A stretch of 64,000 bases of DNA from Phaeotremella fagi (GCA_001599715.1 BCHU01000007.1:377586-441585), one strand, 5' to 3'. Positions 21,814-33,258 are shown, numbered from the stretch's first letter. Numbers and translations are program-made. Notes: generated by a model not told the origin, from the sequence alone.

Positions 21814-24342
21814 CTAACCCGATCTCAAATGTAGATTCTCTATGAAAGATCCCAAATCATTCTGTCGAACTTCAACAACGCTAGTATCGAACATATCATG
21901 TTTAGCACCCGCCCCCGATTCTTCAGCAGCCGTTTGAAAAGCTAAACCGAATTTACTATCGACGAATCAGTATCCCTATCCCCATCCCTACCCAAAGCGA
22001 AATTTGACCTACTTTTTCCTGACATCACCAAATTCAGGTGCACCAGTAACCCCAACGACCAAATAAGTTCCCTTGTCCTCATTAAGACAAGCCACGACGA
22101 ACGGTAAACTCTTAACCCCTCCTTTAGATTTATCCAATTTCTCAGCCCATCTTTCACGCGTAGCGTCAACTAACCAAAGTGCTAATCTTGAGAGTGTCGA
22201 TGGATGACTGAACAGTTTTAAATCGGGTCCTTCGCGCATCGCTGCGAATCTGAACGTTCTTAGGGGTCGGATTATCGATTTATCGAGGAGAGAGGTTCCT
22301 TGGCGGATTATCGCTCTGTGTAAAGACATTGCTAGGGGTAGTGATTTCCTTAAGAGGTTGATACTATTTTGTGTTTGTCAGTTAGTGAATTTCCTCACAG
22401 GTTTCGTTCAAACTCACTCATCACACGCATCATAGGCTATCCAGAAATTACCGACTTGCCAATTAGTCTCTTTCTTCTTCGGCTCTTCATTGTTGGTGGT
22501 AGAATTCTGGTCCCCAGCTCTCCCTCTATTCTGATTCTCTTTATCCTCCTCACCAACAGATCTCGAAACGACACTTTTGTCTTCCCGACCACCAATATTC
22601 CATAACCGACTTCCACCGAACCATTCACCACCACCTCTACCACCGTCAATCTCAATTTCCAACCTAACTCCTCGGGCGGCTTCTAACAATCCTGATAGAC
22701 CTTCTACGGCGTCGGCAGCTGATAATGCTGATAATTGGAAACCGAACGATCTGGTGAATGAGGGATAGGAAAGTTCGACTAAACCGTATTCGGGTGCTAT
22801 GGCGTCTAGTTTGTCTCGGAGATTTCGTTTTAGGTCCATATCCATGTGTGCGTAGCCTTGTTGACATTGTTGTAAGGAGAAACTGGTGCTGATTAGTGGG
22901 GTATCTCATTTTAATGATTATTTGGACTTACCCCATTTTTGCTAATAACCCTTGTAACCTCTTTCTACCTTTCTCTTTCCATATTCCCATTCGACCAGCA
23001 ACGTAACCAGAATGTAACATTGCGTCATAAAGGTTCCAATGTCTGAACAACATGAATCGCAATTCATCCGACTTGACAATACTTCTATCATCTGGATTTG
23101 GTGTTTTGTGCAATCCAATCTGAGTATGATTCAATCTAGCCACCTCATCAAGGAACAATGATTGGTACAGTTCGTATTTATCTCGATCAATTCGTGAGGC
23201 GATGTATTGATATGTTACGCCGAGGATTGCCAACCTATGGGTCAGCAGTGAGTTCAACTCGAAAGCATACCATAGAAGATCATTATCCGCTCTCTCCAAC
23301 ACTGTCGCCAACAGATAAACGGTCTGAGCAACACTCATTCCATAATGAGTTCCAGCTTCGTAGTAACGCTGTATCCTATCGTAATGGGCATCACGAACTG
23401 CTCGAGGTAGACGTCGTGGCTATCGGTGGTCAATAAACAACTTGAATACAATTCCTACCTTATCCTCATCTACCTCTTTCCTTCGTTTTTGTATCCCACC
23501 TTCAGGCGTCCTCTTCCTTCGTCTCTTCTTAGGTTCCCCATCCCCTTCCTCATCCTCATCTTCAGCGTCCTCGTCACTCTCTCCATCTTCTTCCGAATCC
23601 TCCTCTTCCTCAGCTTCATCACTATCGTCATCACTATCATCCGAACCAGATTCAGATGGTTCATACTAATCCAAATCAGTAATTGATAAAAGACAAAAAG
23701 AACATACCTCCAAAGCCTCCCAACTTTTCTTAACGTTCTCCAAAGAATTCTCATCTCCATCACCCCAAACCCATATTCTACCATCTGAATTCCCATCGAT
23801 TTCTTCGTCACCTTCACTGATTTCTAAGTCTAGTCCAAAGAGATTTTGTAAATTCCATGGTCTGTGGGAATCTATTATATGTAAATGACATGTTTTGGGT
23901 AAGGTGAAATATGTTGATAGAGGTAGGAGTGAACCCAATGATAATAATATCAAAGTATGAAGCTGATGGACGTTAGATGATTGGATCTTGTAGGTAGTCA
24001 TCTGAAGCTCACCTCATCCGATGCTAACGCTTCATCTCTCTTTGCTTCTAGTTCAGAATATCCACCGACAGGAACCAATCTATATGGAACGTCATCCTGT
24101 CTAAATAACGATGCCAGTATTCTAGCAGCTAATAGGCCGTCCTGGGAGGTGACGAATTAGCATAAAGGTGAGGTAAAAGGTTTACGCCTAGGACATACCA
24201 CATCGACTCCAACGAAGATGACAACACCTGAGGCAGATGACGAACCCGATCTCCTGACTCTTGAGACTATCGAGTTGTAGGCGTTAACGTAGGTTAATTG
24301 CGAAGGACGTAGATGCGGTGCTGGTGGTTGTAAGAGAGGCAT
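21814..24342 (-). CDS. CDC45: Replication initiation factor Cdc45
   Basis: Exons 24342-24199, 24141-24013, 23962-23708, 23665-23459, 23419-22932, 22882-22418, 22363-22013 and 21955-21814 give 726 residues. The N-terminus has the RecJ-like DHH remnant GVVIFVGVDVDGLLAARILA and IIDSHRPWNLQNLFG. A long acidic linker (EEEEDSEEDGESDEDAEDED) is followed by a basic RRRKR patch, the usual Cdc45 insertion. The C-terminal half carries LFRHWNLYDAMLHSGYVAGR, LKRNLRDKLDAIAPEYGL and a final FGLAFQTAAEESGAGAKHDM block. Cdc45 joins Mcm2-7 and GINS to form the CMG helicase at origins and forks. Exon 3 starts after a CTAAC branch site only 10 nt from its acceptor. Divergent promoter of 243 bp shared with the phospholipase D gene and bearing two MluI boxes. 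Confidence 0.95.
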
Positions 24343-24398
24343 GGTGTGTAGAAGATGGATAGATAATGAGATGGAGTTGGTCAATTGAAAAAAGTTAA

Positions 24399-24419
24399 AC
24401 GCGTTCAGTCATTACGCGT
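24399..24419. promoter_or_regulatory. Two MluI cell-cycle boxes upstream of CDC45
   Basis: Exact ACGCGT hexamers at 24399-24404 and 24414-24419, spaced 15 bp apart and 57 and 72 bp upstream of the CDC45 ATG. In fungi MBF binds ACGCGT and drives G1/S transcription of replication genes including CDC45. The pairing, spacing and target gene all agree with function. Confidence 0.65.
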
Positions 24420-24585
24420 ACGATAAACAATAACAAATAATGACGTGTAATTAAATGAATGGATCGTTAACCGGTTAACTTATGACGTCTGTTCTGTGCG
24501 GGGTGTCACCTTTGTCTTGTTAGCTGTAACATCTATTTGTACAACATCACTCAGTCACTTCAAACTACAGTATAGCATACCAACA

Positions 24586-27500
24586 ATGGCGACTCCAATC
24601 CACGACGCTGGTAAACATCCAAATCCAACTTCTCATCCCTTCTCAAAATTCCGTACAAAAATAGATCACTTGGCCTCAGATCTATCAAGACTAGGGACGG
24701 CAGTTTCAACAACCTTGAATCCAAATCATAGACACGATGAAGCTTGGGAACAAGAAGTCGACGCTAGGATGGAAGCCATACGTGATGCTCATAGATTCAG
24801 AAGTTTCGCTGGGGAAAGAGACGGAAATATTGTTAAATGGCATGTTGATGGGCATGGTGGGTACACTGTCTTAAATCTATGAGGATGTGTCAACTAACGG
24901 TCGAAAAGATTACTTCTGGGCCTTGAGTGAAGTCATCGACAGCGCTCAAGAAAGTATCATGATTCTTGATTGGTGGTTATCACCTGAACTTCAGGTTAGT
25001 TATGTTTCGCTTTTCTAATCAGTATCTAATCAACGTTACTAGCTTCGAAGACCAGCTGCCTTGTTTCCAGAATGGAGACTCGATAGACTACTCCAAAAGA
25101 AAGCTGAAGAAGGCGTGCAGATCTACGTAATGGTGTATAAAGAGGTCACAGCCTCAATGAGTTTATCCTCAAAACATACCAAACACGCTTTGGAGGATTT
25201 ACATCATAACATCTCTTGTATGAGACATCCTGATCATAGTGGAGGTAAGCTTGATGGAATCGATGGTGACGAAGGCTTATTCAGTTAGGTGAACTCGTTT
25301 ACTACTTCTCTCATCACGAGAAATTGTGTATTGTCGATAACAAAATTGCGGCTATGGGAGGACTTGATGCCTGCTTTGGTAGATGGGATACGATCAATCA
25401 TCCCTTGGCAGACGTGCATCCTACAGAATGGCATAAGAGTCTGTTCCCAGGTCAAGATTATAATAACTCAAGGATTATGGATTTCCAAGTCAGTTATTCG
25501 GGACTTTCGTTGACTGTCAAATAACTGACACTATGGTTTTCTTTATAGACAGTAGACAAATTTACATCGAACGCTTTGGCTATACAAGACGCTCCTCGAA
25601 TGCGTAAGTTCCTTTGTCTTCATTCGAAACTCGTTGGCTTACAGATGGTTCAGCTTGGCACGACACTTCGATGACTCTAGTTGGTCCCAGTGTTGTCGAT
25701 CTAATCCAACACTTCTGTGAGAGATGGAACTTCGTTAAAGAGATCAAGTGAGTATGGTTGTCGAACTTGTTCTCGTTGATCTCACTGAAGCGTTGTGAAG
25801 ATACAAGCACGACCATAAGATGGAATGGCTTGCCTTGCCATCACGTAAGCTAGGAATTTTTCCCCTTAGTGGAGTTTAGCTGACAAACTGATCAGCTTGG
25901 GGGGATGTTGAAGCTCACAAACAAGCAGAAAGGAAAGAGAAGGACGACCAACTTCGTGCCGAACATCCTCACTTAGCTAGATGGAAGGAGGTAAGTCATT
26001 TTAGTTTAAACCATGATACTAGTGCTAACAAATCCTCAGATGGGTCGACAATTCGCTCATCCATATCATTGGCCACCATCTGAACAACCCAGAGCAAGTG
26101 AACCGGTCCCGGCTGGAAATTGTCGTGTTCAAGTTTTGAGAAGTGCTGCTGATTGGAGTCATGGGATTCTTAAGGAGGATAGTATACAGCGTAGGTCTTG
26201 ATGTGTTGTTTTGTTACGTTACTGTTCCTAACGGTAAATGCAGAGGCGTACATTGGATTGATTCGTGAAAGTAATCATTGTATCTATATCGAGAACCAAT
26301 TCTGTGAGTAGAAATTGAGTCTGCAAGGCGATTTTTGCGCTGACCCATGATAACCTTTAGTGTAAGTTTCCCGTCGTCTTCAGAGATTAAAACATCATTA
26401 GTATTACCGCAACGGAGTCAAAAGGACCTGTTACCAACTTGATCGGTAAGTTTCACTTTCGAATCACGTCTCCCTTGTACTAATCCGACATCTTTAGGTA
26501 AAGCACTTGCGGAAAGAATCATCTCCGCAGCTCAAGACAAGAGAAAATTCAAGATCATCGTCGTCATTCCAGCTGTACCAGCTTTCGTGAGTCTATTTTG
26601 GTGTTGTTGAGGAGTGTTTTGTTAATCCTATGTTCAGGCTGGTGATATCCAAACTCAATCTGGTTTAAAGGCTATCATGGAGGCTCAGTATCGAAGTATC
26701 AATCGTGGAGGGGCATCTATCTTTGAGATGGTTCGAAAGGCTGGATTTGAACCGTATGTTGAGATGCTGACAGATCGAGTCGTCCATCTACTGATGCAAC
26801 TGCGCAGAATGGATTATATCTCAGTAGGTGTACATCACTGTTCTTCCAATTTCTGCACTAATGAGTACAGTTCTGGAATCTCCGTAGTTATGATAGAATC
26901 AATACTCCATGGGAAGCTATCAAGAAGATGGAAGAGAAGGTGAGCTACTCCATTGATCCATTTGATCCGTTTGATCCAAGCTCATAATTCTCAGTCTGGC
27001 ATCACTTTCCACGAAGCTCAAGTAGCTCTTGCAAAGATTTACATCGGCTCAGATGATTTACAAGGTAAAACCGACGAAGTGGTCAACATTGAAAAACCTC
27101 ATGATCAAACAACCAGAGTCGATCAGATTGGTAAGAAGGATACGGTTGAGAAAGCTGTTCCATTGCCTAAGACCGTTGATGAGGTGAGTACTTCTATTTG
27201 AGCATTGTTATGGGTCTTCTGGACTGATGCTTTGGATCAGGCGAAGGATATCATTTCACGATTTGAGAATGCGAGAGAGAAGAGTGATAAAGGAATGTGA
27301 GTGAATTTACAGACGATAATAGTGTTTGATCTGACTTCTGTTATGAATAGTTCTGACAATGGTAAGACCGCAGAGAAAATTTGAATGAGTTGCACCGTGT
27401 TAACATTGAATAGTCGGCTCCCATGCACTGCTAGACGAAACAACTCTTCAAGAAGAGGCATGGGATGGTACTGACCAGGAAGAATTGGATTGCTATGTCT

Positions 27501-28412
27501 CAGAGGTACGTTCTGCAACGGTTGATTTTGCTAAAGTCTTTATATAGTTATGCTATATCCACAGTAAACTCATGATTGTGGATGACCGTCGAGTCATCTG
27601 TGGTAGTGCCAATCTCAACGATCGAAGTCAAGTCGGAGACCATGATTCTGAAATTGCTATACTCATAGAAGATCAGGAGATGGTGGAGTCCACAATGGAT
27701 GGGAAGAAATACATGGCTGCGAAGTTCGCTACTACCTGGCGAAGAAAATTGATGCGAGGTGAGTTGTTTAGCTGACAGGCATTGTCTACACTAAAGCTGA
27801 TGAAACTCAACAGAACATCTCGGATTATTAACACCCCAACCAGCCTGGGACCCAAAGCAACAACCTACATCTTCAATGCATCCCGTCCCAATCCCCCACG
27901 ATGACGAATTCGAAACGAAAGAAGATAAATTAGTGGAAGACGTCTTAAGTGATGAATTCGAAAAATTGTGGATCGAGACCGGAAGGAATAATCGGGCAGC
28001 TTTCGAGAAAGTTTTCAGACCTGTTCCTAATGATACTATCAAGACTTGGAAGGATTATGAGAATTATCTGAAACCTAATGCTGGGATTTCGGTATGTCAA
28101 TTCATTTGTGTTTGGACAGTATGACTGATCATTTTTTCTAGACTGGTCATGTGGCTGATAAGAGTTTATCGATCCAACAAGTCAAAGATGAACTTTCGAA
28201 GGTTAGAGGTCATTTAGTTGACATGCCATTGGATTTCTTGATCGTAAGTACAATTCTTTTGTAGACATACATGATGACTGACGATGATTAAATAGGAGGA
28301 GAAATATCTGACTGAAGGGGTTAGTTGTCTGGTTCATATGAATGAGTGAAACTGACATTTGGTATAGGACTTTTTATCTGTTAACTCGATCACTTTGGCT
28401 TTGTATGTTTAG
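24586..28412 (+). CDS. Phospholipase D (two HKD motifs), 25 exons including a 1-nt exon
   Basis: Exons: 24586-24856, 24909-24994, 25043-25244, 25289-25488, 25549-25603, 25645-25747, 25801-25844, 25896-25990, 26040-26190, 26244-26303, 26361 (1 nt), 26402-26445, 26498-26586, 26638-26753, 26808-26823, 26871-26939, 26995-27183, 27241-27296, 27351-27361, 27414-27505, 27548-27758, 27814-28091, 28142-28243, 28296-28319, 28368-28412; 869 residues. HKD motif 1 is [18 protein letters not shown], motif 2 is [19 protein letters not shown]. Between them lie CIYIENQFF and [16 protein letters not shown], normal for eukaryotic PLDs that hydrolyse phosphatidylcholine to phosphatidate. No PX or PH domain, so this is the short class, not Spo14. 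The last two exons are the least certain part. Confidence 0.88.
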
Positions 28413-28797
28413 GATTCTGTAGCCCGTTCGCTTCGTTTTTGTGTAAATTTGTGAGATGCATCCAATTTGGATTTATGGATTAATCCTATGACCGAATCAG
28501 AGTTACAAGACGAGTCAAGCAGGTTTTTTTACAGTACTCGAATATCAACGGTAAAATGTCAAGTTTGGCACAGCCACATTTAAAAACTGAAATCATTTCA
28601 TGAAAGGATTCTCATTTCAATGACATGGCGTGATTTTGATGAAAGGTGGATTGGTGAAGGCCAAAAGCCTTGATATAAAGGATACGATCCTAACTTGACA
28701 CTTTCTTTTTCTCTTCAATCTTGTTTTCCAACCTAATTTTAAGCAAACCACTTCAACTTCGATTTTCTTCCATCACCTTACACAAACTCCAAATACA
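28413..28797. other. Intergenic region
   Basis: 385 bp between PLD and the orphan gene. The end holds a TATAAA-like element (GATATAAAGGATACG near 28673) about 120 bp before the next ATG and a pyrimidine-rich leader. Nothing else recognised. Confidence 0.35.
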
Positions 28798-29388
28798 ATG
28801 TCCATGTTTGTTGGAAACGATAATGATTTCCCTGATGTCTGCAGTGATAATACTCTTGGGGAATTATATCTTGGTAATCTATTGGATAAGATAGAAAGGT
28901 TCAGTGGTGAATCAATTGATAGATCATATCAGGCTTTCAAAGAGACAGTTTCGGGTTTTAAAAGCTGGGAACTCAGCAAACGATTCGAGTACGGTAGGTT
29001 CACCCCATTAAGAGATGCAACAGGCAAGAGTTTGGCGTCAGACCTCGGTAGAATCTTGTCCTATGTAGTCAACCAAGAGAATCAATATCAACTCTTCAAG
29101 TCCAGAAATCCCTTCAAACCAGACGAAATCTCCATCGAAAACGAGAAGGAAGTTTCCGAAGCAGGTTTGATGCTTACGTTCGGCCCTTCAGGGATCAACG
29201 ATTTTATCAATATGGTCTCCAGGTGTAATTATCCAAGTAGTGAGGTTCTGGAGAAGTGGAAAAACACTGCTGGGAATATAGGGGGGTCTCGTCTCAATGA
29301 TTATAAGGAAAAGAATGCAGAAAGATGGAGCTACCACTTGCACCGTCTTGGGGAGTTGGAAAGTGCTGTTGGGGACTCGTCCAGTTAG
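28798..29388 (+). CDS. Orphan protein, 196 residues, single exon
   Basis: ATG 28798 follows a normal leader with an upstream TATA-like element; the frame is 197 codons without an intron. Composition is ordinary for a globular, mainly helical protein (LGELYLGNLLDKIERFSGES, RSYQAFKETVSGFKSWELSK, NDFINMVSRCNYPSSEVLEK). There is no signal peptide, membrane segment or recognised motif. It resembles other short single-exon orphans in this window in architecture but not visibly in sequence. Probably lineage-restricted; function unknown. Confidence 0.55.
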   Translation: MSMFVGNDNDFPDVCSDNTLGELYLGNLLDKIERFSGESIDRSYQAFKETVSGFKSWELSKRFEYGRFTPLRDATGKSLASDLGRILSYVVNQENQYQLFKSRNPFKPDEISIENEKEVSEAGLMLTFGPSGINDFINMVSRCNYPSSEVLEKWKNTAGNIGGSRLNDYKEKNAERWSYHLHRLGELESAVGDSSS

Positions 29389-29898
29389 TGTTGGGATTTA
29401 GTTTTGGAGTAGAGGTAGGAAAGTTGAAAGGGTGATCGAAACTTGTTAGGAAATTAATATTTGTGCTTATATCTTATGAAAATATGGAGGGAGTCAATTG
29501 CCTTTTGCTTGCACTATACATACGTTACGATTCTCCGATGATAGCCAGAGGATACAGTGAAGTGCTGTCTACAGTATCTCTGACTAGCAGCGTCAAAGTG
29601 TAAGTGCGATTGCTTGAAGACTCATTTCAACTCCGTTTTCAATCTGTGTATCACGTCAAAGGAAATCTTTCGATCGAACAAAACATGCTGTACAATTTGA
29701 AAACCCGCTAGTATGGAATGATGCATTGGGAAGAATGGGAGGGGTCACGACAAATGTTTAGAAAGCTGTTGAAAGGAAAGTCCAGCCTTCTACGACCAAG
29801 AAGACCCCCCACCTCCTAATGCAATCCTTCATTGCCACCCATACAATTTTTCCTCGTCTTACTTTTACTTATAAGTCAATTGCCCCGAATCCGAAAAT
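29389..29898. other. Intergenic region
   Basis: 510 bp without a convincing gene. The open frame starting at ATG 29819 (67 codons) overlaps the next locus in another frame and has no coding character. Confidence 0.35.
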
Positions 29899-30506
29899 AT
29901 GTCTAACGATAACAGAAGTTTCATTGAGCTCTGAAACGACGGTTATTTCGAGGAAATTAAATCAAAAATCAAAGCGGTTAGAGGCGGTACCACCGAACCA
30001 ACAGCCGTCTCTCTTCATTTAGCCATCGATAGGTATCGTTGTTCTTCAAGTCATTCGTCTTACCCTGATAAAAATGGAGATTTGTATATAGGGGATTGCC
30101 GTTCTCTCGCGTTCGGTGCGTATTGTGTACTTTCTTACATGATCCAACGAGAATCAATCTACGGTATTCTCTCGTCTTCCATCCAACTCTCGGTAATTAT
30201 CCATCACTTCGAATCGCCGAAAAAATAAGTGCTAAGGAAAGTCTGTACATTGCAAAGGAGAGGATTCTACCATTGATTGAGGATATATGTCACCACCATG
30301 GTAAGGAAACTAGAGATCAAATAGAGAAGTGGGACAAAGAGTTACGAAAAGTAGTCAACAGAAACTTTGAAATGTATCAGCACATCAGTTGGGAGAGAGA
30401 AGAAGAGAAGTTGAAGAGTATTCGCGAGGATTCTGCTATCAAGGATCATTCTTCTGACGAAGCGGTATCAACAGAGGCTTGGAAATCGAAGTTTGAGGTA
30501 ATGTAG
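29899..30506 (+). pseudogene. Interrupted orphan gene (in-frame TGA near 5' end)
   Basis: From ATG 29899 the frame reads eleven codons, then TGA at 29932-29934, then stays open and protein-like to 30192 (NDGYFEEIKSKIKAVRGG, DGLYIGDCRSLAFGAY-like blocks). A plausible phase-0 intron 30193-30236 (GTAATT...TAAG) joins it to 30237-30506, a helical Lys/Glu-rich segment (ESLYIAKERILPLIEDICHH, QIEKWDKELRKVV). Both pieces are multiples of three, which supports a former or real gene. Either the TGA is a disabling mutation or the true start lies in an upstream exon spliced in after the TGA, for example at the AG in TTCGAG (about 29945-29950). Function unknown. Confidence 0.4.
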
Positions 30507-30738
30507 GTGTATGTGAGGCTATGTAATCCGATGTAATGCTTCATGCACATGAATCCTTAGCTTCTACCACACCCAGCTTGCATCAATACTAAGTCATGAG
30601 TGCAAATGATTCGAAGATCCGAATACCAGGATGTGGAGTTGGCGGACGAGGTTCTCTGGGCCGATGCTTCCGACATTGCAGACCTTGAAAGCACATTAGG
30701 TGGATCGTTTCCTCTTCTTGCGTTTCTTCATAACAAAA

Positions 30739-31930
30739 ATGTCACCCCCATCAAGTTTCAAGCTCAATAACGGAACCTCAATACCCTCAGTCGGTCTTGG
30801 AACATGGCAAGCCAAACCTGGAGAAGTTGAAAAAGCTGTCAAAATAGCTATAGATGCTGGATACCGTCATCTCGATTGTGCTTATATCTATTTGAACGAG
30901 ACGGAAGTTGGTCAGGGTATCAAGGAGTCTGGAATAGATAGGAAGGATTTGTTCATCACTTCCAAAGTGTAGGTCGTATCATTGTTGACTCCACTACAGT
31001 ACTAACAATGACTACTGTAGCTGGAATTCACGTCAACACGATGTCGAAGGGTGTTTAGATGAAACTCTCAAAATGCTTGGAACAGATTACCTTGATCTAT
31101 ACCTCGTTCACTGGCCTGTGTGAGTAATAGTATCGATTTATCTCATCCAATAACTGACTCACTTTCCCCAGTCGTTTGGTAGCCAACGAAACCTCTGCAA
31201 ACTTCCCTGTGAACCCAGATGGAACTAGAGCTGTCAATCGTGATTGGGATCAAGGAATCACTTGGAGACAGATGGAGGCGGTTTTGGCTAAAGGTAAAGT
31301 CAAGGCTATTGGGGTATCAAATTGGTCTATTCCATATTTGGAGACTTTGAGTAAGACTTGGAAAGTCGTTCCAGCTGTCAACCAGGTGAGCTTATCGCTA
31401 CCTTGTACGGTTGAAGTACTGATAGTTTCCAGGTCGAATTACACCCCATGTGTCCACAACACGATCTCAAAGAGTACTGCGATAAGAAAGGGATCATTCT
31501 TGAGGCTTACTGTCCACTAGGTTCAGCTAGTAGGTTATCGATTGAACGACACGGAACACAAATCTCACCCAAATCACACAGATTCCCCATTATTAGCCGA
31601 TCCTGACATCCTCTCAATCGCCGAGAAGAACGGTGTATCTCCCGCAACAGTATTGATCTCGTATCAAGTTAACAGAGGCTGTGTCGTTCTACCAAAATCA
31701 GTCACTCCAAGTCGTATCGTTGAGAATTTGAAAATCATCGATCTTGATGCTCAGGACATGGCTTTCCTTAACGGTATCGCTGCAAGCGGTAAACAACAGC
31801 GGGTTAATACCCCATTGTTCGGATGGGATTTGGTAAGTCCCAGGTTCATTAATGACTATAAAGAAAACTCATAAATGTTCAGGGCTTCCACGATTGGTAC
31901 GGACCAGGAAACAAGAACAAACCTCAATAG
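30739..31930 (+). CDS. Aldo-keto reductase (AKR3-like, glycerol dehydrogenase / carbonyl reductase type)
   Basis: Exons 30739-30968, 31021-31119, 31172-31385, 31433-31529, 31582-31832 and 31883-31930 give 312 residues. The full AKR catalytic tetrad is present: D46 ([11 protein letters not shown]), Y51, K76 (TSKVW) and H107 (LYLVHWPV). The NADPH-binding [14 protein letters not shown] block is near the C-terminus, and the protein closes with WDLGFHDWYG, as in Gcy1/Ypr1 relatives. These cytosolic enzymes reduce aldehydes, dihydroxyacetone or xylose with NADPH; the preferred substrate cannot be read here. Start: first ATG after a short leader; an upstream in-frame TTG at 30700 is not needed. Confidence 0.9.
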
Positions 31931-32148
31931 AGAGCTACTTTCAGTAGAGACTTACTTGTAACCTTTCTCGTACATCATTGCAAGCAAATTGTTGAAAATC
32001 GAGACAGAGTAATCCTATTTAGCACATATTTTGCAAGGTGGTATAAACATCTGACATCCGCAAAGCTAAAAAACCAAAGCCAATACCCCAGAGTGTCCTT
32101 GACCCCGATAGAAGCTACAAAGTACAAAACACTGTTCTCGTTGCTGCT

Positions 32149-33258
32149 TCAGTTTGTTTTCGTCTCACTATGCGATGAAGTCACCGGAGACGATTGACTA
32201 CCAGACCAAGCAACATCGTAGACTGGAGGAGCAGGACCTGTATGATGGTCATCATCATGTGGAAGGGGACCAGCGTCCGTCTCCTGTTCAGAACTAGTAA
32301 CCTCTCCAGGAGATGAAACAGTCACGAGTGGTGCCGTACTAGAAGTGGAAGTAAACAAGGAATCTTGGTTCTGAAACTCTGGTCGAGAGAGTTTGATTTT
32401 TTCCAAAGCAGCTACTTGATTTAAATTTTGCACTGTCGAAATTGAGTTTACGGGTACTGAATCGTTGGCTGGGAATGGCACAGGGAACGGTTGAATTTTG
32501 GTTTCCACTTCACCTGAGGTTTCCGTATATGGGTCGATATCCATGACTTGTCTGAAGGTCTAGTCAATGACAGTTTGGAAATCACTCACATACTTGTTGG
32601 CTCTACGACGACGACGCATGGGAATACAGATCGCCAGTCCAATCACTAAGAGTACTACTACCCCGCCCACCTAGCAGCGATCAGCGGGAGGATAGTCAAA
32701 GAATTGCTCAGTTTCACTTACAGCACCACCGACAGCTGGTCCTATCATTGAATTGGAACTGGTTGTTCCATTCGAACTAGTGTTTGAACTACTATTGGTC
32801 GAGGAAATGGTAGATTGAGAAGCAGTGGCAGAGCTTAGGAGAGTTACATTATTTGGATTTCCAGTTATACAACTATCACTAGCTCCAGTTCTGACTGTGA
32901 ACGGTAATTGATCATAAGCACCAGTACTATCCGTTACTCGAACTGTAAAGACTGTGCCTACAGAACGAGCGCTTTGTCAAAGCTGATCTCCACACAACAA
33001 TTTGCCACCAAACCCACCTGCGTAATAATTATCTCGGAAGACCAAGTCAGTATCGTTTATTCCAGTCCCCAGATTTCTTGTTGGTCTCCCATCACTGAAT
33101 ATCAAATCTACACTGTATGGCATCACCCCTCCAGTCCATATTACATAGTCCGAGTAACATTGGAGAAACACTAAACTTGGTTCCAGGAAGAGAGGGGTCG
33201 CCCAACAAAGATTGAGAGCAATGAGAAAAATCAGTAAATAATTGAAAGCGGTCATCAT
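32149..33258 (-). CDS. Single-pass membrane protein with Ig-like ectodomain (copy A)
   Basis: Exons 33258-33018, 32957-32722, 32670-32594 and 32551-32149 give 318 residues. Order: signal peptide (MMTAFNYLLIFLIALNLCWA), a beta-rich ectodomain (VIWTGGVMPYSVDLIFSDG ... FTVRVTDSTGAYDQLPFTV ... SCITGN), a Ser/Thr/Asn stalk with many N-glycosylation sites, a membrane span (VGGVVVLLVIGLAICI) with stop-transfer MRRRRRANK, and a cytosolic tail of about 130 residues ending near PPVYDVAWSGSQ. An earlier in-frame ATG at 33291 would add 11 residues before the signal peptide. Same exon layout and domain order as the adjacent 33.7-35.3 kb gene. Such proteins are common in Agaricomycotina and uncharacterised; a wall-sensor role is inference. 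Confidence 0.75.

Noticed and set aside
21806..21820. Telomere-like CCTAACCCTAACCC
   Set aside because: Only two repeat units, and it forms the last codons, stop and flank of CDC45, so it is not an interstitial telomere array.
26304..26401. One ordinary 98-nt intron in place of two introns and a 1-nt exon
   Set aside because: It leaves the frame one base short and destroys the PLD sequence after ENQF; every other acceptor tried inside the gap yields an in-frame stop.
30096..30506. A 136-codon ORF starting at TTG 30096
   Set aside because: Its 5' part overlaps a better coding frame from 29899; only the part after 30237 is protein-like and it is better explained as a second exon.
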